In this document: one piece after another, positions 52,812-61,812 of the stretch
Layout: the number at the start of each line of letters is the position of its first letter
Position numbering within the stretch: the first letter of the stretch is position 1
From: Cohnella zeiphila
Lineage (GTDB): Bacteria > Bacillota > Bacilli > Paenibacillales > Paenibacillaceae
Reading direction: 5' to 3'
Assembly: GCF_014212055.1 (NCBI RefSeq)
Contig: NZ_JACJVO010000036.1
Location: 109,483 to 173,482, forward strand
Length of the DNA: 64,000 bases
Translations under genes and position numbers: made by a program
Notes under the pieces: model-generated
Seen by the model: only the letters and a program-made list of their open reading frames with translations
What the model was told of the DNA's origin: nothing
The model's database searches: none

Positions 52812-55007
52812 TCAGCCCTCGATGACGAATCCCGCGATCGAGGCCAGCTCGCCTTCGGTCACCATTAACTTCCGTTCGGGCAGGTCGCCGGCTTCAACCG
52901 TGCGCGCCGGCGTGACTTTGCCGCCGGCCGAGGCGTAGACTTGAACCCGGCTGAAAGAGCGGTCCAGCCGAAGCTCGCCGGCCGCGAACGGGATGCAGGC
53001 GACCCGCTCCGCATCGGCGATGTCGCGGTCGTCCTGCGCGATAAGCGCCCAGCGTCCGGTGAAGCTGACCGAGCCGGCGACCGGGTAGGAGAAGGCGGCC
53101 GATTCGTCGCCTCGAAGCGTCAACGCCGTCAGCCTGGATGCTCCGGCGCCGTCCGGGGCGGCCTCCAGACGTCCCCACGAGCCGAGCCGCGGTTCGCCCT
53201 TGAGGCTGCCAAGGTCGGCGTCGAGCCACAGCGGCTTCCAGCCGCAGGTGCGGCGGCGCCAGGTCTGCAGCGCCGTCCAACGGTTGAGATCCGCGGGCTC
53301 CATCCTACTGCCGTCGTTGTCGGTCTCGCCAAGCGTCAGACCGTTGACGCCCACGACGGCCGTATCGAGCAGGATCGAGCCGAGCGCGCCGTAGTAATAG
53401 CCGGTCGACGTATTGACGGCCATGCCGTGTCTGGCCGCCAGCGAGGCCCATAAGCAGCGCTGGTTGTGGCCGGCGATCTCATGCGCCGCGCTGTCTCCGG
53501 CGTCGCCGAGATCGTCGATGCTGATCAGGTCGGCGACGTCGCGCATGAGCGGGTGAATGCCGTAGTAGATGATGGTGATGTCCGGATCGACGGATTTGGC
53601 GGCGTCGTATATCAGCTTCAGCAGGGAGTAAGCCAGCCGCTCGCCGCGGTAAGCCGGGTCGCGGGGCGCGGCCGCGTCCGGCCCCGGGTAGCCGTAGCCG
53701 AAGTCGAGCTTCAGCGCGGCCGGCCGCCATCTCGCCACAAGCCGCATCGTCCGTTCGACAATCAGCCGTCTTGTCCGCTCGGAGCTCGGATCGAGCAGGT
53801 AATGGAACTTGGCGCCGAACGGGCTGCCGGACCATCGCCATTCGCGCGGTTCGCCGTCGGGGCCGCACAGCAAATCTTCCTTGGTCAGCCCCTGCAATTC
53901 GGGGGCGTCCGTCCAGCCGACGCTTTGCCAGAACGCGAGCTCGTATCCATGCTCCCGGATGATCGCCAGATCGGCGTCGAAGTCCGGGAACAGCTCGGCA
54001 TTAGGCTCCGCGCTGCCGTCGAACGTCTCCCACGATTCGTCCAGAATGATCATGTCCGCGGCCGCGGAGCCGGATACCCGATCGACGAATCGCCTCAGGT
54101 CGAACCGTTTTTCCTTGAAGTCGCCCCACGTGCACAGGAACGACCGAAGATGGCGGGACGACTTCGGCTCGAACGGGCCGAAGCTGTCGAACAGCGCGCC
54201 GAGCGCCTCGTAGCCCGAATCGCCCCGGGCGAGCCGCAGCGGCTCGTTCCAGACGCGCCTCAAGTCGTCCGCAGGCTCCCACAGATCCTCGCGGTAAGCG
54301 TAATGAATGCAGGCCGTGGCGGACCGGAGCCGCAGCGTCAGCGGCGCGTCCGGCACCTCGCCCGGGCCGAAAGCAAGCCAGCCGCGTCGGCCGCCCATCG
54401 CCGCGGCGTAGAGCGGGCGCGGGAAGGCGGCCGCATAAGGCGTCCCCATGGCATCGCCGAAGCTGCCGAGCGGCAGCCGCGCGTCGCCCATGTCCCACGA
54501 GCGCCAGAAGGAATGGGTCGGGGAAGAGCCTGCCGCGGGGACACAGTAGCCTTCCGCCGACCAATCCGGCCAATGGACGGTGCCGGCGTCCGGCGTCCGG
54601 CGGCGCTCGGCCGCCGTCAGCAGTCTGGTGCCAAACTGCAGCGACAGGATGCGGGAGGGACGCGACCAGTGCGCTTCCAGCCGCTTGATGCGCAGCCCCC
54701 ATGCCGGCAGTTCGCATACCAGAAGGCCCGAGCCGTGCTCGCCTAAGTCAAGCCCGATCCGCCATTCTCCGTTCTCCCCTAAGGCGCATGCCTTCGCTGC
54801 CGCTTTGACGTACAGCGCCGTCCCGCCCTCATCGAGCTCGAAGGCAGGCAGCAGACTGCCTGTCCACACGGTGAAGTCGCCCTGCGGCGCTCCGCTGTCA
54901 CCCGAGTCCGCTATTAGCAACCGCGCTTCATCCCGCGATACGTCCCACTCCAGCCTCATGCCGCCCGCCGTTGCCGTCAGGACGGCGTCTACCGCTCCGT
55001 CGACCAT
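52812..55007 (-). CDS. Glycoside hydrolase of the GH-D type (GH36/GH27-like alpha-galactosidase fold)
   Basis: A 731-residue cytoplasmic protein. The N-terminal 270 residues are a beta-sandwich; the central part is a TIM barrel with ADMIILDESWETFDG, PDFDADLAIIREHGYELAFW and RPAALKLDFGYGYPGP. The Asp of LKLDFGYG (about residue 435) is at the position of the catalytic nucleophile in GH-D alpha-galactosidases. SIDDLGDAGDSAAHEIAG may hold the acid/base. The start at 55007 (minus) follows GGGAGGAAG. It is divergent from the FG-GAP gene. Substrate could be an alpha-galactoside or related; no importer gene is adjacent. Confidence 0.7.
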   Translation of the reverse strand: MVDGAVDAVLTATAGGMRLEWDVSRDEARLLIADSGDSGAPQGDFTVWTGSLLPAFELDEGGTALYVKAAAKACALGENGEWRIGLDLGEHGSGLLVCELPAWGLRIKRLEAHWSRPSRILSLQFGTRLLTAAERRRTPDAGTVHWPDWSAEGYCVPAAGSSPTHSFWRSWDMGDARLPLGSFGDAMGTPYAAAFPRPLYAAAMGGRRGWLAFGPGEVPDAPLTLRLRSATACIHYAYREDLWEPADDLRRVWNEPLRLARGDSGYEALGALFDSFGPFEPKSSRHLRSFLCTWGDFKEKRFDLRRFVDRVSGSAAADMIILDESWETFDGSAEPNAELFPDFDADLAIIREHGYELAFWQSVGWTDAPELQGLTKEDLLCGPDGEPREWRWSGSPFGAKFHYLLDPSSERTRRLIVERTMRLVARWRPAALKLDFGYGYPGPDAAAPRDPAYRGERLAYSLLKLIYDAAKSVDPDITIIYYGIHPLMRDVADLISIDDLGDAGDSAAHEIAGHNQRCLWASLAARHGMAVNTSTGYYYGALGSILLDTAVVGVNGLTLGETDNDGSRMEPADLNRWTALQTWRRRTCGWKPLWLDADLGSLKGEPRLGSWGRLEAAPDGAGASRLTALTLRGDESAAFSYPVAGSVSFTGRWALIAQDDRDIADAERVACIPFAAGELRLDRSFSRVQVYASAGGKVTPARTVEAGDLPERKLMVTEGELASIAGFVIEG

Positions 55008-55251
55008 GAACGATTCTTCCTCCCGTAAGTCTTGTCGCTCTCAGTATAGAAGCGCGGCGTGCAAATGTAAGTAGCCTGAACGGGGAATTGGGTATCCATT
55101 ATCGCGTTTCCCGAAATTTTCGGCCTAGTTGCCGACGCTTAACTTCGTCGGATCGCCGTAGAAATCTGATCAATGCCCGATACTTTTGCCGGCCCAGAAT
55201 GTTTATGATGAGGACGAACGGCAACGGTCTGATTTACGGAGGTATCGGGCA

Positions 55252-56445
55252 ATGGAGATGAAATGGACGCATTTCACGATCGACGGCAACCTGCCGGGCT
55301 CCGCCTGGGGGACGGGAGTGATCGGACTCGCCGATTTTGACGGAGACGGAGACCTGGATGTCATCGTATCGCGCAGAGAGACCCAGACGGCCTACTGGTT
55401 CGAACGGAAAGACGATGCCGTCTGGGTTCGGCACACGGTCGGCACGTCGCCGCATTTGGCGGAGGCTCTCGGAGGCGTCGCCGTCGATGTCGACCAGGAC
55501 GGTCTGATCGATTATGTCACGCATCGGGTCTGGTTTCGAAATCCCGGCAATCTGCACGTCGACCCCGACGCGCCATGGGAGGCTCACCCGTTCGAGGGAG
55601 GCGGCCATGATATCATCGCCGCCGACATCAATGGCGACGGCAAGCTCGATATCGTATGCTACGACGGCGACGTGTTGTCTTGGTTCGACACGTCGAACGG
55701 CTTGGCCCGGACGATTATCGCCGAGGGCCGCGATGATCACGGCGGCGTAGCGCCCTGCGGCGTAGGAGACCTGAACGGCGACGGGTTGCCCGACATCGTG
55801 CTGCCGGGCGTCTGGTACGAGAATCCGGGCAACGGCTCCGGCGAGTGGAAGCGGCACGAGTGGCCCCATTCGCCGATCAAGAACGCTTCCTACGGGACCT
55901 GCATTCGCGTATGGATCGCGGACATCAACGGCGACGGCCGTAACGATATCGTCTACAGCGATTGCGATACGGGCTATTCCCACGTTTATTGGGTCGAGAA
56001 TCTGGACCGGGGAGATAACTGGATCGTTCATCGCCTGCCCGATCCGCCGGGACACCCGGATACCGGTTCCTTCCACTCGCTTGCGGTTGCCGACTTCAAT
56101 CACGACGGTCGGCTGGAGATCTTCGCGGCAGAGCAGGAGGATCCGGACCGGGGCATGATGGACGCCGGAAGGCTGCCGATGAAGCCGGAGGGCTTGCTGG
56201 AGCGCGGCGTGTTCTGGATGAACCGCGGCGGCAATCCGCCGGTATTCGAGCCGGTCGTCATCCACGAAGGGCGGCCGGGCTGGCACGATGCGGTCGTCGG
56301 CGACGTCAACGGCGACGGCAGTCTCGATATCGTCAGCAAAATATGGAACGCAGTCGGACCCACTTATCACGTGGACTTCTGGAGAAACGACACCCTGCGA
56401 AAATCGGATGGAGACCGGACGCCGGAATGCTTTTCACAGCCTTAG
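55252..56445 (+). CDS. FG-GAP/VCBS-repeat beta-propeller protein
   Basis: A 397-residue protein with seven Asp-rich calcium-type motifs: DFDGDGDLDV, DVDQDGLIDY, DINGDGKLDI, DLNGDGLPDI, DINGDGRNDI, DFNHDGRLEI and DVNGDGSLDI. Such motifs close the blades of seven-bladed beta-propellers. No signal peptide is seen, which is unusual as most FG-GAP proteins are secreted. The start ATG 55252 follows CGGAGG; an in-frame ATG at 55186 lacks a site. It is divergent from the GH-D-like gene and ends before a strong terminator. Role unknown; it may bind a glycan or act as a lyase-like propeller. Confidence 0.82.
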   Translation: MEMKWTHFTIDGNLPGSAWGTGVIGLADFDGDGDLDVIVSRRETQTAYWFERKDDAVWVRHTVGTSPHLAEALGGVAVDVDQDGLIDYVTHRVWFRNPGNLHVDPDAPWEAHPFEGGGHDIIAADINGDGKLDIVCYDGDVLSWFDTSNGLARTIIAEGRDDHGGVAPCGVGDLNGDGLPDIVLPGVWYENPGNGSGEWKRHEWPHSPIKNASYGTCIRVWIADINGDGRNDIVYSDCDTGYSHVYWVENLDRGDNWIVHRLPDPPGHPDTGSFHSLAVADFNHDGRLEIFAAEQEDPDRGMMDAGRLPMKPEGLLERGVFWMNRGGNPPVFEPVVIHEGRPGWHDAVVGDVNGDGSLDIVSKIWNAVGPTYHVDFWRNDTLRKSDGDRTPECFSQP

Positions 56446-56459
56446 ATAAATGTCGCGGG

Positions 56460-56496
56460 CCGGGCCAACCGTCAGCGGACGGTTGCCCGGTTTTTT
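56460..56496 (+). terminator. Terminator of the FG-GAP gene
   Basis: CCGGGC pairs with GCCCGG and AACCGTC with GACGGTT (one bulged C) with a 4-base loop, followed by TTTTTT. Confidence 0.92.
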
Positions 56497-56570
56497 GGCG
56501 TCTGCTTGCCAGGTATCGGAATCGAAGAGGAGAGGTCGTCCTCTGTCCGAATCCGTCTCGGAAAATCAAA

Positions 56571-56604
56571 AAAGAACCTGATGAGGGGATCAGGTTCTTT
56601 TTGC
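56571..56604 (+). terminator. Second strong hairpin upstream of rph
   Basis: A perfect 12-bp stem AAAGAACCTGAT/ATCAGGTTCTTT with a 6-base loop and TTT tail. It directly abuts the rph promoter and insulates rph from the upstream gene. Confidence 0.9.
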
Positions 56605-56633
56605 TTGCATATAAACAGACACGATGATACAAT
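56605..56633 (+). promoter_or_regulatory. Promoter of the rifampin phosphotransferase gene
   Basis: TTGCAT (56605-56610), a 17-base spacer and TACAAT (56628-56633) form a good sigma-A promoter. It predicts a 5' leader of about 110 bases before the ATG at 56754. Expression may be constitutive or induced by rifamycins; no inducer element was identified. Confidence 0.65.
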
Positions 56634-56753
56634 CGGGTTACGACTGTTTTTCGTGAAATGGTCATAAATATCTTATCTTACATCTTTATTGTACTATGCC
56701 GGTGAACTCTTGTCAAATGTTTTTCTCAAATGATTGGTGAGGAGAGATGTCGG

Positions 56754-59348
56754 ATGGGTTCTTTGGTTCTCGGTTTTCAGGAATTGGACAAATCGCAGCT
56801 TTTGCTCGTTGGCGGAAAAGGGTTGAATTTAGGGGAACTATCTAAAATTCAAGGAATACATGTGCCGGAAGGATTTTGCGTCACAACAGAGGGATATCAA
56901 AAAGCCATCGAAGCCAACGAAGAGTATCAGGCTTTGTTGGATCGACTGACAACGGTAAAGGCAGAAGATCGGGTTCGAATCGGTGAAATCAGCAGGGAGA
57001 TCCGGCAAGTCATCATGGAAGCGGAAATTCCTTCCGATGTAACGAGAGCCGTTGCCGGTTATCTCTCCCGGTTTGGCGACGAGCATGCTTATGCCGTTCG
57101 TTCCAGCGCGACCGCCGAAGATTTGCCGCATGCCTCTTTTGCCGGTCAACAAGACACCTATTTGAATATCATCGGCAAAGAAGCGATCCTGCAGCATATC
57201 AGCAAATGCTGGGCTTCGCTTTTTACGGATCGCGCGGTCATCTACCGGATGCAAAATGGCTTCGGCCACCGTCAAGTTTATTTATCCGTGATCGTTCAAA
57301 GGATGGTTTTCCCGCAGGCATCCGGAATTTTATTTACCGCCGATCCGCTTACCGGAAGCCGCAAGCTGCTGTCCATCGATGCGGGTTTTGGTCTTGGAGA
57401 AGCGCTGGTCTCCGGCTTGGTCTCTCCCGATTGCTATAAAGTCCGGGATGGTGAAATCGTCGATAAAAGGATCGCAGCCAAAAAATTGGCGATCTACGGA
57501 CGGAAGGAAGGCGGAACCGAGACTCGGCAGATCGAACCCGATCGGCAGATGACTCAGGCGCTGACGGAACGGCAAATCTTGCGGCTGGCACGCATCGGAA
57601 AACAGATTGAAGCCTATTTTGGCAGCCCCCAGGATATCGAATGGTGTTTGGACCACGATACATTTTATATTGTCCAAAGTCGGCCCATCACGACTTTATT
57701 CCCGATCCCGGAAGCGAACGATCAAGAAAATCACGTCTATTTATCTGTCGGTCATCAACAAATGATGACAGATCCCATAAAACCGTTGGGATTGTCTTTT
57801 TACCTGTTGCTTACTCCTGCACCTATGCGTAAAGCCGGCGGGAGGTTGTTTGTTGACGTTGCGCCAAGGCTGGCTACGCCTGTCGGCCGGGAAGCTTTAT
57901 TAAATACGCTGGGATCCGATCCGCTCCTAAAAGGCGCAATCATGACCATAATAGAGCGGGATTTTATAAAATCGTTACCGAACGATCCAACGGCACCGAT
58001 TCTGGGCAGAAGGAATACAGATAGGCCCGCACCGTTCGAGAACGATCCGGCCATCGTTACGGATTTGATTAATCGTAGTCAAGCATCGATAGAAGAGTTG
58101 AAACAAAACATCCAAGAGAAATCGGGATCGGATTTGTTTGATTTTATTCTGGAAGATATCAAGGAGCTAAAGAAGATCTTATTTGACCCGCAAAGTACGG
58201 CTGTGTTTATGACTGCTATGGATGCTTCGGCATGGATCAACGAGAAAATGAACGAGTGGTTAGGCGAGAAGAACGCAGCCGACACGCTTTCCCAATCCGT
58301 ACCCCACAATATTACTTCGGAGATGGGGCTGGCGCTTTTGGATGTCGCAGATGCGATTCGCCCTTATCCGGAAGTCGTGGATTATTTGCAACAAGTCAAA
58401 GAGGATAACTTTTTGGATGAACTGGTTAAGCTCGATGGCGGGCAGGAAGCCCGGGACGCTATCTGTGCTTATCTCCATAAATATGGAATGCGGTGTGCCG
58501 GAGAAATCGATATCACGAGAACTCGTTGGAGCGAAAAACCACTTGGGCTCGTTCCCATGATTCTGGCTAATATCAAAAACTTTGAGCCGAATGCCGGCAA
58601 TCGAAAATTTGAGCAGGGGCGTCAGGAAGCTTTGGCCAAAGAACAAGAGTTAATGGAACGATTGAAGCTATTGCCGGATGGAGAACAAAAAGCCAAAGAA
58701 ACCAAACGAAGGATCGACCTCGTCCGGAATTTCATCGGCTATCGGGAATATCCAAAATACGGCATCGTAAGTCGCTACTTCGTTTATAAGCAGGCTTTAC
58801 TGAAAGAAGCCGAACAACTCGTTCAAGCTGGCGTAATCCATGAAAAGGAAGATATTTTTTATCTTGCTTTCGAAGAACTTCACGGAGCCGTACGCACCAA
58901 CAAACTTGACGATCAGATCATCGACAAACGAAAAGAGGATTACAAACTTTTCGAAAAACTAACTCCCCCGCGTGTCATCACGTCTGATGGCGAAATCATT
59001 GCAGGCGAGTACAAACGAGAAAAGGTGCCGGCAAACGCGATTGTAGGCTTACCTGTTTCTTCCGGAGTGATAGAAGGAAGAGCGCGTGTCATTTTAAACA
59101 TGGAAAATGCCGATCTGGAAGATGGAGATATATTGGTCACCTCCTTTACGGATCCTGGCTGGACGCCATTATTTGTATCCTTAAAAGGCCTGGTCACCGA
59201 AGTCGGCGGACTGATGACCCATGGAGCCGTTATCGCGCGCGAATACGGCTTGCCGGCAGTTGTGGGAGTAGAGAATGCCACCAAACGGATCAAGGATGGG
59301 CAGCGAATTCGCGTACATGGAACAGAAGGGTATATCGAAATCTTGTAG
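56754..59348 (+). CDS. rph: Rifampin phosphotransferase
   Basis: An 864-residue enzyme that transfers phosphate from ATP to the C21 hydroxyl of rifamycins and so inactivates them. The N-terminal ATP-grasp-like part has VGGKGLNLGELSKIQGIHVP and AVRSSATAEDLPHASFAGQQ. The C-terminal swivel domain has EVGGLMTHGAVIAREYGLPA, where the His (about residue 823) is the phosphate carrier. Length fits RPH proteins (about 868 residues) and not the longer split PEP synthases. ATG 56754 follows GAGGAGAG; an earlier in-frame ATG at 56730 has no site. It has its own promoter and terminator, so it is a single-gene unit. Confidence 0.92.
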   Translation: MGSLVLGFQELDKSQLLLVGGKGLNLGELSKIQGIHVPEGFCVTTEGYQKAIEANEEYQALLDRLTTVKAEDRVRIGEISREIRQVIMEAEIPSDVTRAVAGYLSRFGDEHAYAVRSSATAEDLPHASFAGQQDTYLNIIGKEAILQHISKCWASLFTDRAVIYRMQNGFGHRQVYLSVIVQRMVFPQASGILFTADPLTGSRKLLSIDAGFGLGEALVSGLVSPDCYKVRDGEIVDKRIAAKKLAIYGRKEGGTETRQIEPDRQMTQALTERQILRLARIGKQIEAYFGSPQDIEWCLDHDTFYIVQSRPITTLFPIPEANDQENHVYLSVGHQQMMTDPIKPLGLSFYLLLTPAPMRKAGGRLFVDVAPRLATPVGREALLNTLGSDPLLKGAIMTIIERDFIKSLPNDPTAPILGRRNTDRPAPFENDPAIVTDLINRSQASIEELKQNIQEKSGSDLFDFILEDIKELKKILFDPQSTAVFMTAMDASAWINEKMNEWLGEKNAADTLSQSVPHNITSEMGLALLDVADAIRPYPEVVDYLQQVKEDNFLDELVKLDGGQEARDAICAYLHKYGMRCAGEIDITRTRWSEKPLGLVPMILANIKNFEPNAGNRKFEQGRQEALAKEQELMERLKLLPDGEQKAKETKRRIDLVRNFIGYREYPKYGIVSRYFVYKQALLKEAEQLVQAGVIHEKEDIFYLAFEELHGAVRTNKLDDQIIDKRKEDYKLFEKLTPPRVITSDGEIIAGEYKREKVPANAIVGLPVSSGVIEGRARVILNMENADLEDGDILVTSFTDPGWTPLFVSLKGLVTEVGGLMTHGAVIAREYGLPAVVGVENATKRIKDGQRIRVHGTEGYIEIL

Positions 59349-59356
59349 TCTCAAAG

Positions 59357-59389
59357 AAAAGCATCTCCCAAGCAGGGGGGATGCTTTTT
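59357..59389 (+). terminator. Rho-independent terminator of rph
   Basis: AAAAGCATCTCCC pairs with GGGGGATGCTTTT over about 12 bp with a short loop and TTTTT, 9 bases after the stop codon. Confidence 0.9.
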
Positions 59390-59526
59390 GTGTGTTACAA
59401 ATCCGACCCTTGCGTCGTTATATGTGCGAAATGCTCGGGTTTAAGAAAATATTTATCTTTAACCCGGGTTCTTTTTAAACTGTTTCCCTTACCCTGAAGA
59501 GAATGAAAGGTAAGGAGGAAACGGGA

Positions 59527-60045
59527 ATGAACAAAGCGAAATCATGGGCCGCCGGAGTTCTGTTATTTTTTTATATGGGGGTGCTGTTCAAAATTATCGT
59601 ACTTAAGTTCGGCCCGATCGACGTTGCATTTCTTTGGGAGCGTCTGCAGCTAAGTATGGCTCATCCGGCGTTAGTCGCGGCCAGGCTGAAAGCCGGCAAT
59701 CTGATCCCCTTAAAGGAAATCGCCGGCACGTTTGATTCGATGTCGGGACAGAGACTTTTCAACCTTGCGGGCAATATCGCCGTCTTCGTCCCCTTCGGCG
59801 TGCTCCTCGGCACCGCGGCGAAAGCCGGGAAGCTGGCGCTTGCGAGGGCTTTTTGGCGTTCCTTTGCGGTGAGTCTCGGGTTAGAAAGCGCGCAAGTGTT
59901 GTTCGCTATCGGCAAGTTCGACGTCGACGACCTGATTCTCAATTCCGCCGGCGGAGCGTTCGGTTTCCTGATCTATATGGCGGGAACTTGGCTGACGACT
60001 GCGGGATCCGGAGTTCCTAGCGAGAGACCGGAAAAATCCGTTTGA
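59527..60045 (+). CDS. VanZ family protein
   Basis: A 172-residue protein with several membrane helices. VanZ-type phrases: GNLIPLKEIAGTFD, FNLAGNIAVFVPFGVLLGTA and FGVLLGTAAKAGKLALARAF, plus GKFDVDDLILNSAGGAFGFL. ATG 59527 follows AAGGAGG. Unlike the other VanZ-like gene (23842) it has no C-terminal extension. VanZ proteins are linked to glycopeptide antibiotic tolerance in enterococci, but their job is not known. It stands alone ahead of a LacI-type gene. Confidence 0.85.
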   Translation: MNKAKSWAAGVLLFFYMGVLFKIIVLKFGPIDVAFLWERLQLSMAHPALVAARLKAGNLIPLKEIAGTFDSMSGQRLFNLAGNIAVFVPFGVLLGTAAKAGKLALARAFWRSFAVSLGLESAQVLFAIGKFDVDDLILNSAGGAFGFLIYMAGTWLTTAGSGVPSERPEKSV

Positions 60046-60051
60046 CTCCCT

Positions 60052-60091
60052 TTTGCGCAAATTTTACAATAAAAGCGTAAAGGTTTGCGCA
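60052..60091 (+). promoter_or_regulatory. Two TTTGCGCA operator-like sites upstream of the LacI-type gene
   Basis: A perfect palindrome TTTGCGCAAA at 60052-60061 and a half-conserved copy TTTGCGCA at 60084-60091 lie just before the LacI gene, 32 bases apart start-to-start. Dyads with a central CG are typical of LacI-family operators, so the regulator may control itself. TTTTACAAT (60062-60070) between them supplies a likely -10 (TACAAT at 60065-60070). Confidence 0.6.
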
Positions 60092-60108
60092 GGAAGGGAG
60101 CCACCCTC

Positions 60109-61128
60109 TTGAAGCTAAAGGAAATCGCGGCCAAGGCGAATGTCTCGATCAGTACCGTATCCCGCATCATTAACAACCAAGGGAATTTCAGCGAGGCAAC
60201 GCGGCGCAAAGTGATGGAGATCGCCAAGGAATACTTGAAGCCGGGCGTAACGCCGGCCAAGATCGGCGGACTGACGTATACCATTGCCGTATTCGTGCCG
60301 GAGGTTCATGATTTCGTCGACAACGATCCCGCCTCTTCGGCGGATTTAAGCCATTTGAAGGAAGAATTCGAATCGTGCGGGCATCAATTCCTGCTGGCGA
60401 CCCATTCGCGCGGCGCGCCTGCGTCCGGCTCCGCCTACCGGCTGTTGAACGACAACAAGGTAGATGCCGCGATCGTTTTCGATTCTTTCGTCGACGACCG
60501 GCTCGTCGACGAGCTGATCGAACAGGGGATTCCCTATTTAGTGACCAACGGCAGAAGGTACGACCGCGTCCAGAACTATATCGATTACGACAACCGCAAG
60601 GGCGCCTACGAGGTGATTCAATACTTGCACCGTCTCGGCCACCGGACGATCGGCCTGATCGCGGGGCCGGAGGACCATCTGGTCAGCCAGAACCGGCTGG
60701 ACGGCTGCAAGGACGCATTTCGAGACCTTGGCCTCGCGTGGAACGATCGCAATGTCTTGGCTGGCGCTTTCGACCCGTCGCACGGCTATCAAGCCGCCAA
60801 GCAGCTGATCGGGCAGCGGAGCGGAATTACCGCCCTGTTCGCTTTCAACGACATTATGGCCTTCGGCGCAATGAAAGCCCTGTCCGAAATGAAGCTGAAG
60901 ATTCCCAAGGAAATTTCCCTGGTCGGCTTCGACGACCTGAAGCTGTCCGAGTATATGACGCCGCCCCTTACGACCGTGAGGCGATTCCGCTACGATATCA
61001 GCGGACTGATCGTCAAAATGCTCACGGAGCTGATCACGAACAAGACGATATCCGAAGTCAACATCAGCTTGAAGACGGAGCTGATCGAGCGTGAGTCTTG
61101 CGCTTCCGCTCACGTCAAAGGATCATGA
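60109..61128 (+). CDS. LacI family transcriptional regulator
   Basis: A 339-residue regulator. The helix-turn-helix is LKEIAAKANVSISTVSRIIN, and the hinge is TRRKVMEIAKEYLK. The periplasmic-binding-like sensor starts near residue 60, with VDAAIVFDSFVDDRLVDELI, LGHRTIGLIAGPEDHLVSQN and ISLVGFDDLKLSEYMTPPLT, which is a ligand-binding and effector signature. TTG 60109 follows AGGAAGGGAG; the frame is open upstream to 60085 without a site. No sugar genes lie adjacent downstream, so its targets are elsewhere or it is autogenous. Confidence 0.9.
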   Translation: MKLKEIAAKANVSISTVSRIINNQGNFSEATRRKVMEIAKEYLKPGVTPAKIGGLTYTIAVFVPEVHDFVDNDPASSADLSHLKEEFESCGHQFLLATHSRGAPASGSAYRLLNDNKVDAAIVFDSFVDDRLVDELIEQGIPYLVTNGRRYDRVQNYIDYDNRKGAYEVIQYLHRLGHRTIGLIAGPEDHLVSQNRLDGCKDAFRDLGLAWNDRNVLAGAFDPSHGYQAAKQLIGQRSGITALFAFNDIMAFGAMKALSEMKLKIPKEISLVGFDDLKLSEYMTPPLTTVRRFRYDISGLIVKMLTELITNKTISEVNISLKTELIERESCASAHVKGS

Positions 61129-61146
61129 TCATCGTCGATATCCTGA

Positions 61147-61180
61147 GAAGAAAACCGGCTATTGAGCGGTTTTCTTTTTT
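61147..61180 (+). terminator. Rho-independent terminator of the LacI-type gene
   Basis: GAAAACCG/CGGTTTTC stem with a 9-base loop and TTTTTT, 20 bases after the stop codon. Confidence 0.9.
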
Positions 61181-61214
61181 TATTCAGAGGTTTTGTCAGA
61201 AAGAAGCGTATGGC

Positions 61215-61700
61215 TCACGACAAACTGACCCACTGCTCCTTACGGTACTGCTTGGCGATATAGACGATTTGACCGGTGTGGTATGCGCTATGGTACAGAC
61301 TTTTTTCAATGGCGTCGATTACGGTTACGGGCTGGCCCTTGATCGTGATTTCCATCAGTAGTTGCTCCTCCCGGATCGCGGCGAGTTGTCCCAGGAACAG
61401 GCTCCAGCCATGTTCCCAGCGATGCAGCAGGGCTGCTCGGTCAAGCTCTTCCGGAATGAACTCCGCATCGCGGTTTCGATCTGGCTTTTCCCCGTCGGTG
61501 GTAAACATATCGGTCCATCTGGAAATCATATTCCCGCTCATGTGCTTGATGATCACGGCGATGCTGTTGGAGCCGGGCTCCGGCGCCCAAGAAAGGGCGG
61601 AATCTTCGAGCTGCCCGACGGCAGCTTCGGCGGTGCGTTTCATTTCTTCCAGGCGGGACTTGACCGCGCTTTGGTATGCAGTGAACAGTGTTGAGATCAT
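61215..61700 (-). CDS. DinB-like/DUF1572 family protein
   Basis: A 161-residue helical-bundle protein. The conserved His residues expected for metal binding are in SIAVIIKHMSGNMISRWTDM and YHSAYHTGQIVYIAKQYR (HSAYH, then HTGQ), as in DinB/YfiT-like proteins and DUF1572. The start at 61700 (minus) follows AAAGGAGGC; a longer frame to 61766 has no site. Possible metal-dependent thiol transferase or damage-linked role; function not known. It is convergent with the LacI gene. Confidence 0.8.
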   Translation of the reverse strand: MISTLFTAYQSAVKSRLEEMKRTAEAAVGQLEDSALSWAPEPGSNSIAVIIKHMSGNMISRWTDMFTTDGEKPDRNRDAEFIPEELDRAALLHRWEHGWSLFLGQLAAIREEQLLMEITIKGQPVTVIDAIEKSLYHSAYHTGQIVYIAKQYRKEQWVSLS

Positions 61701-61812
61701 AGGTTGTGCCTCCTTTGGGAGATCGGTTTGAACAGCGGTTTCATTTCCATGCCGTGCTTTCAGCATAATGAGCTTTCGAGGATAAATCCAATATATATAT
61801 CAAGCAGTATCA

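Noticed and set aside
53466..54746. 426-residue plus-strand open frame opposite the GH-D-like gene
   Set aside because: Arg/Pro/Ala-rich composition with no recognisable motif; the minus-strand gene has a TIM barrel with catalytic Asp and a good ribosome site.
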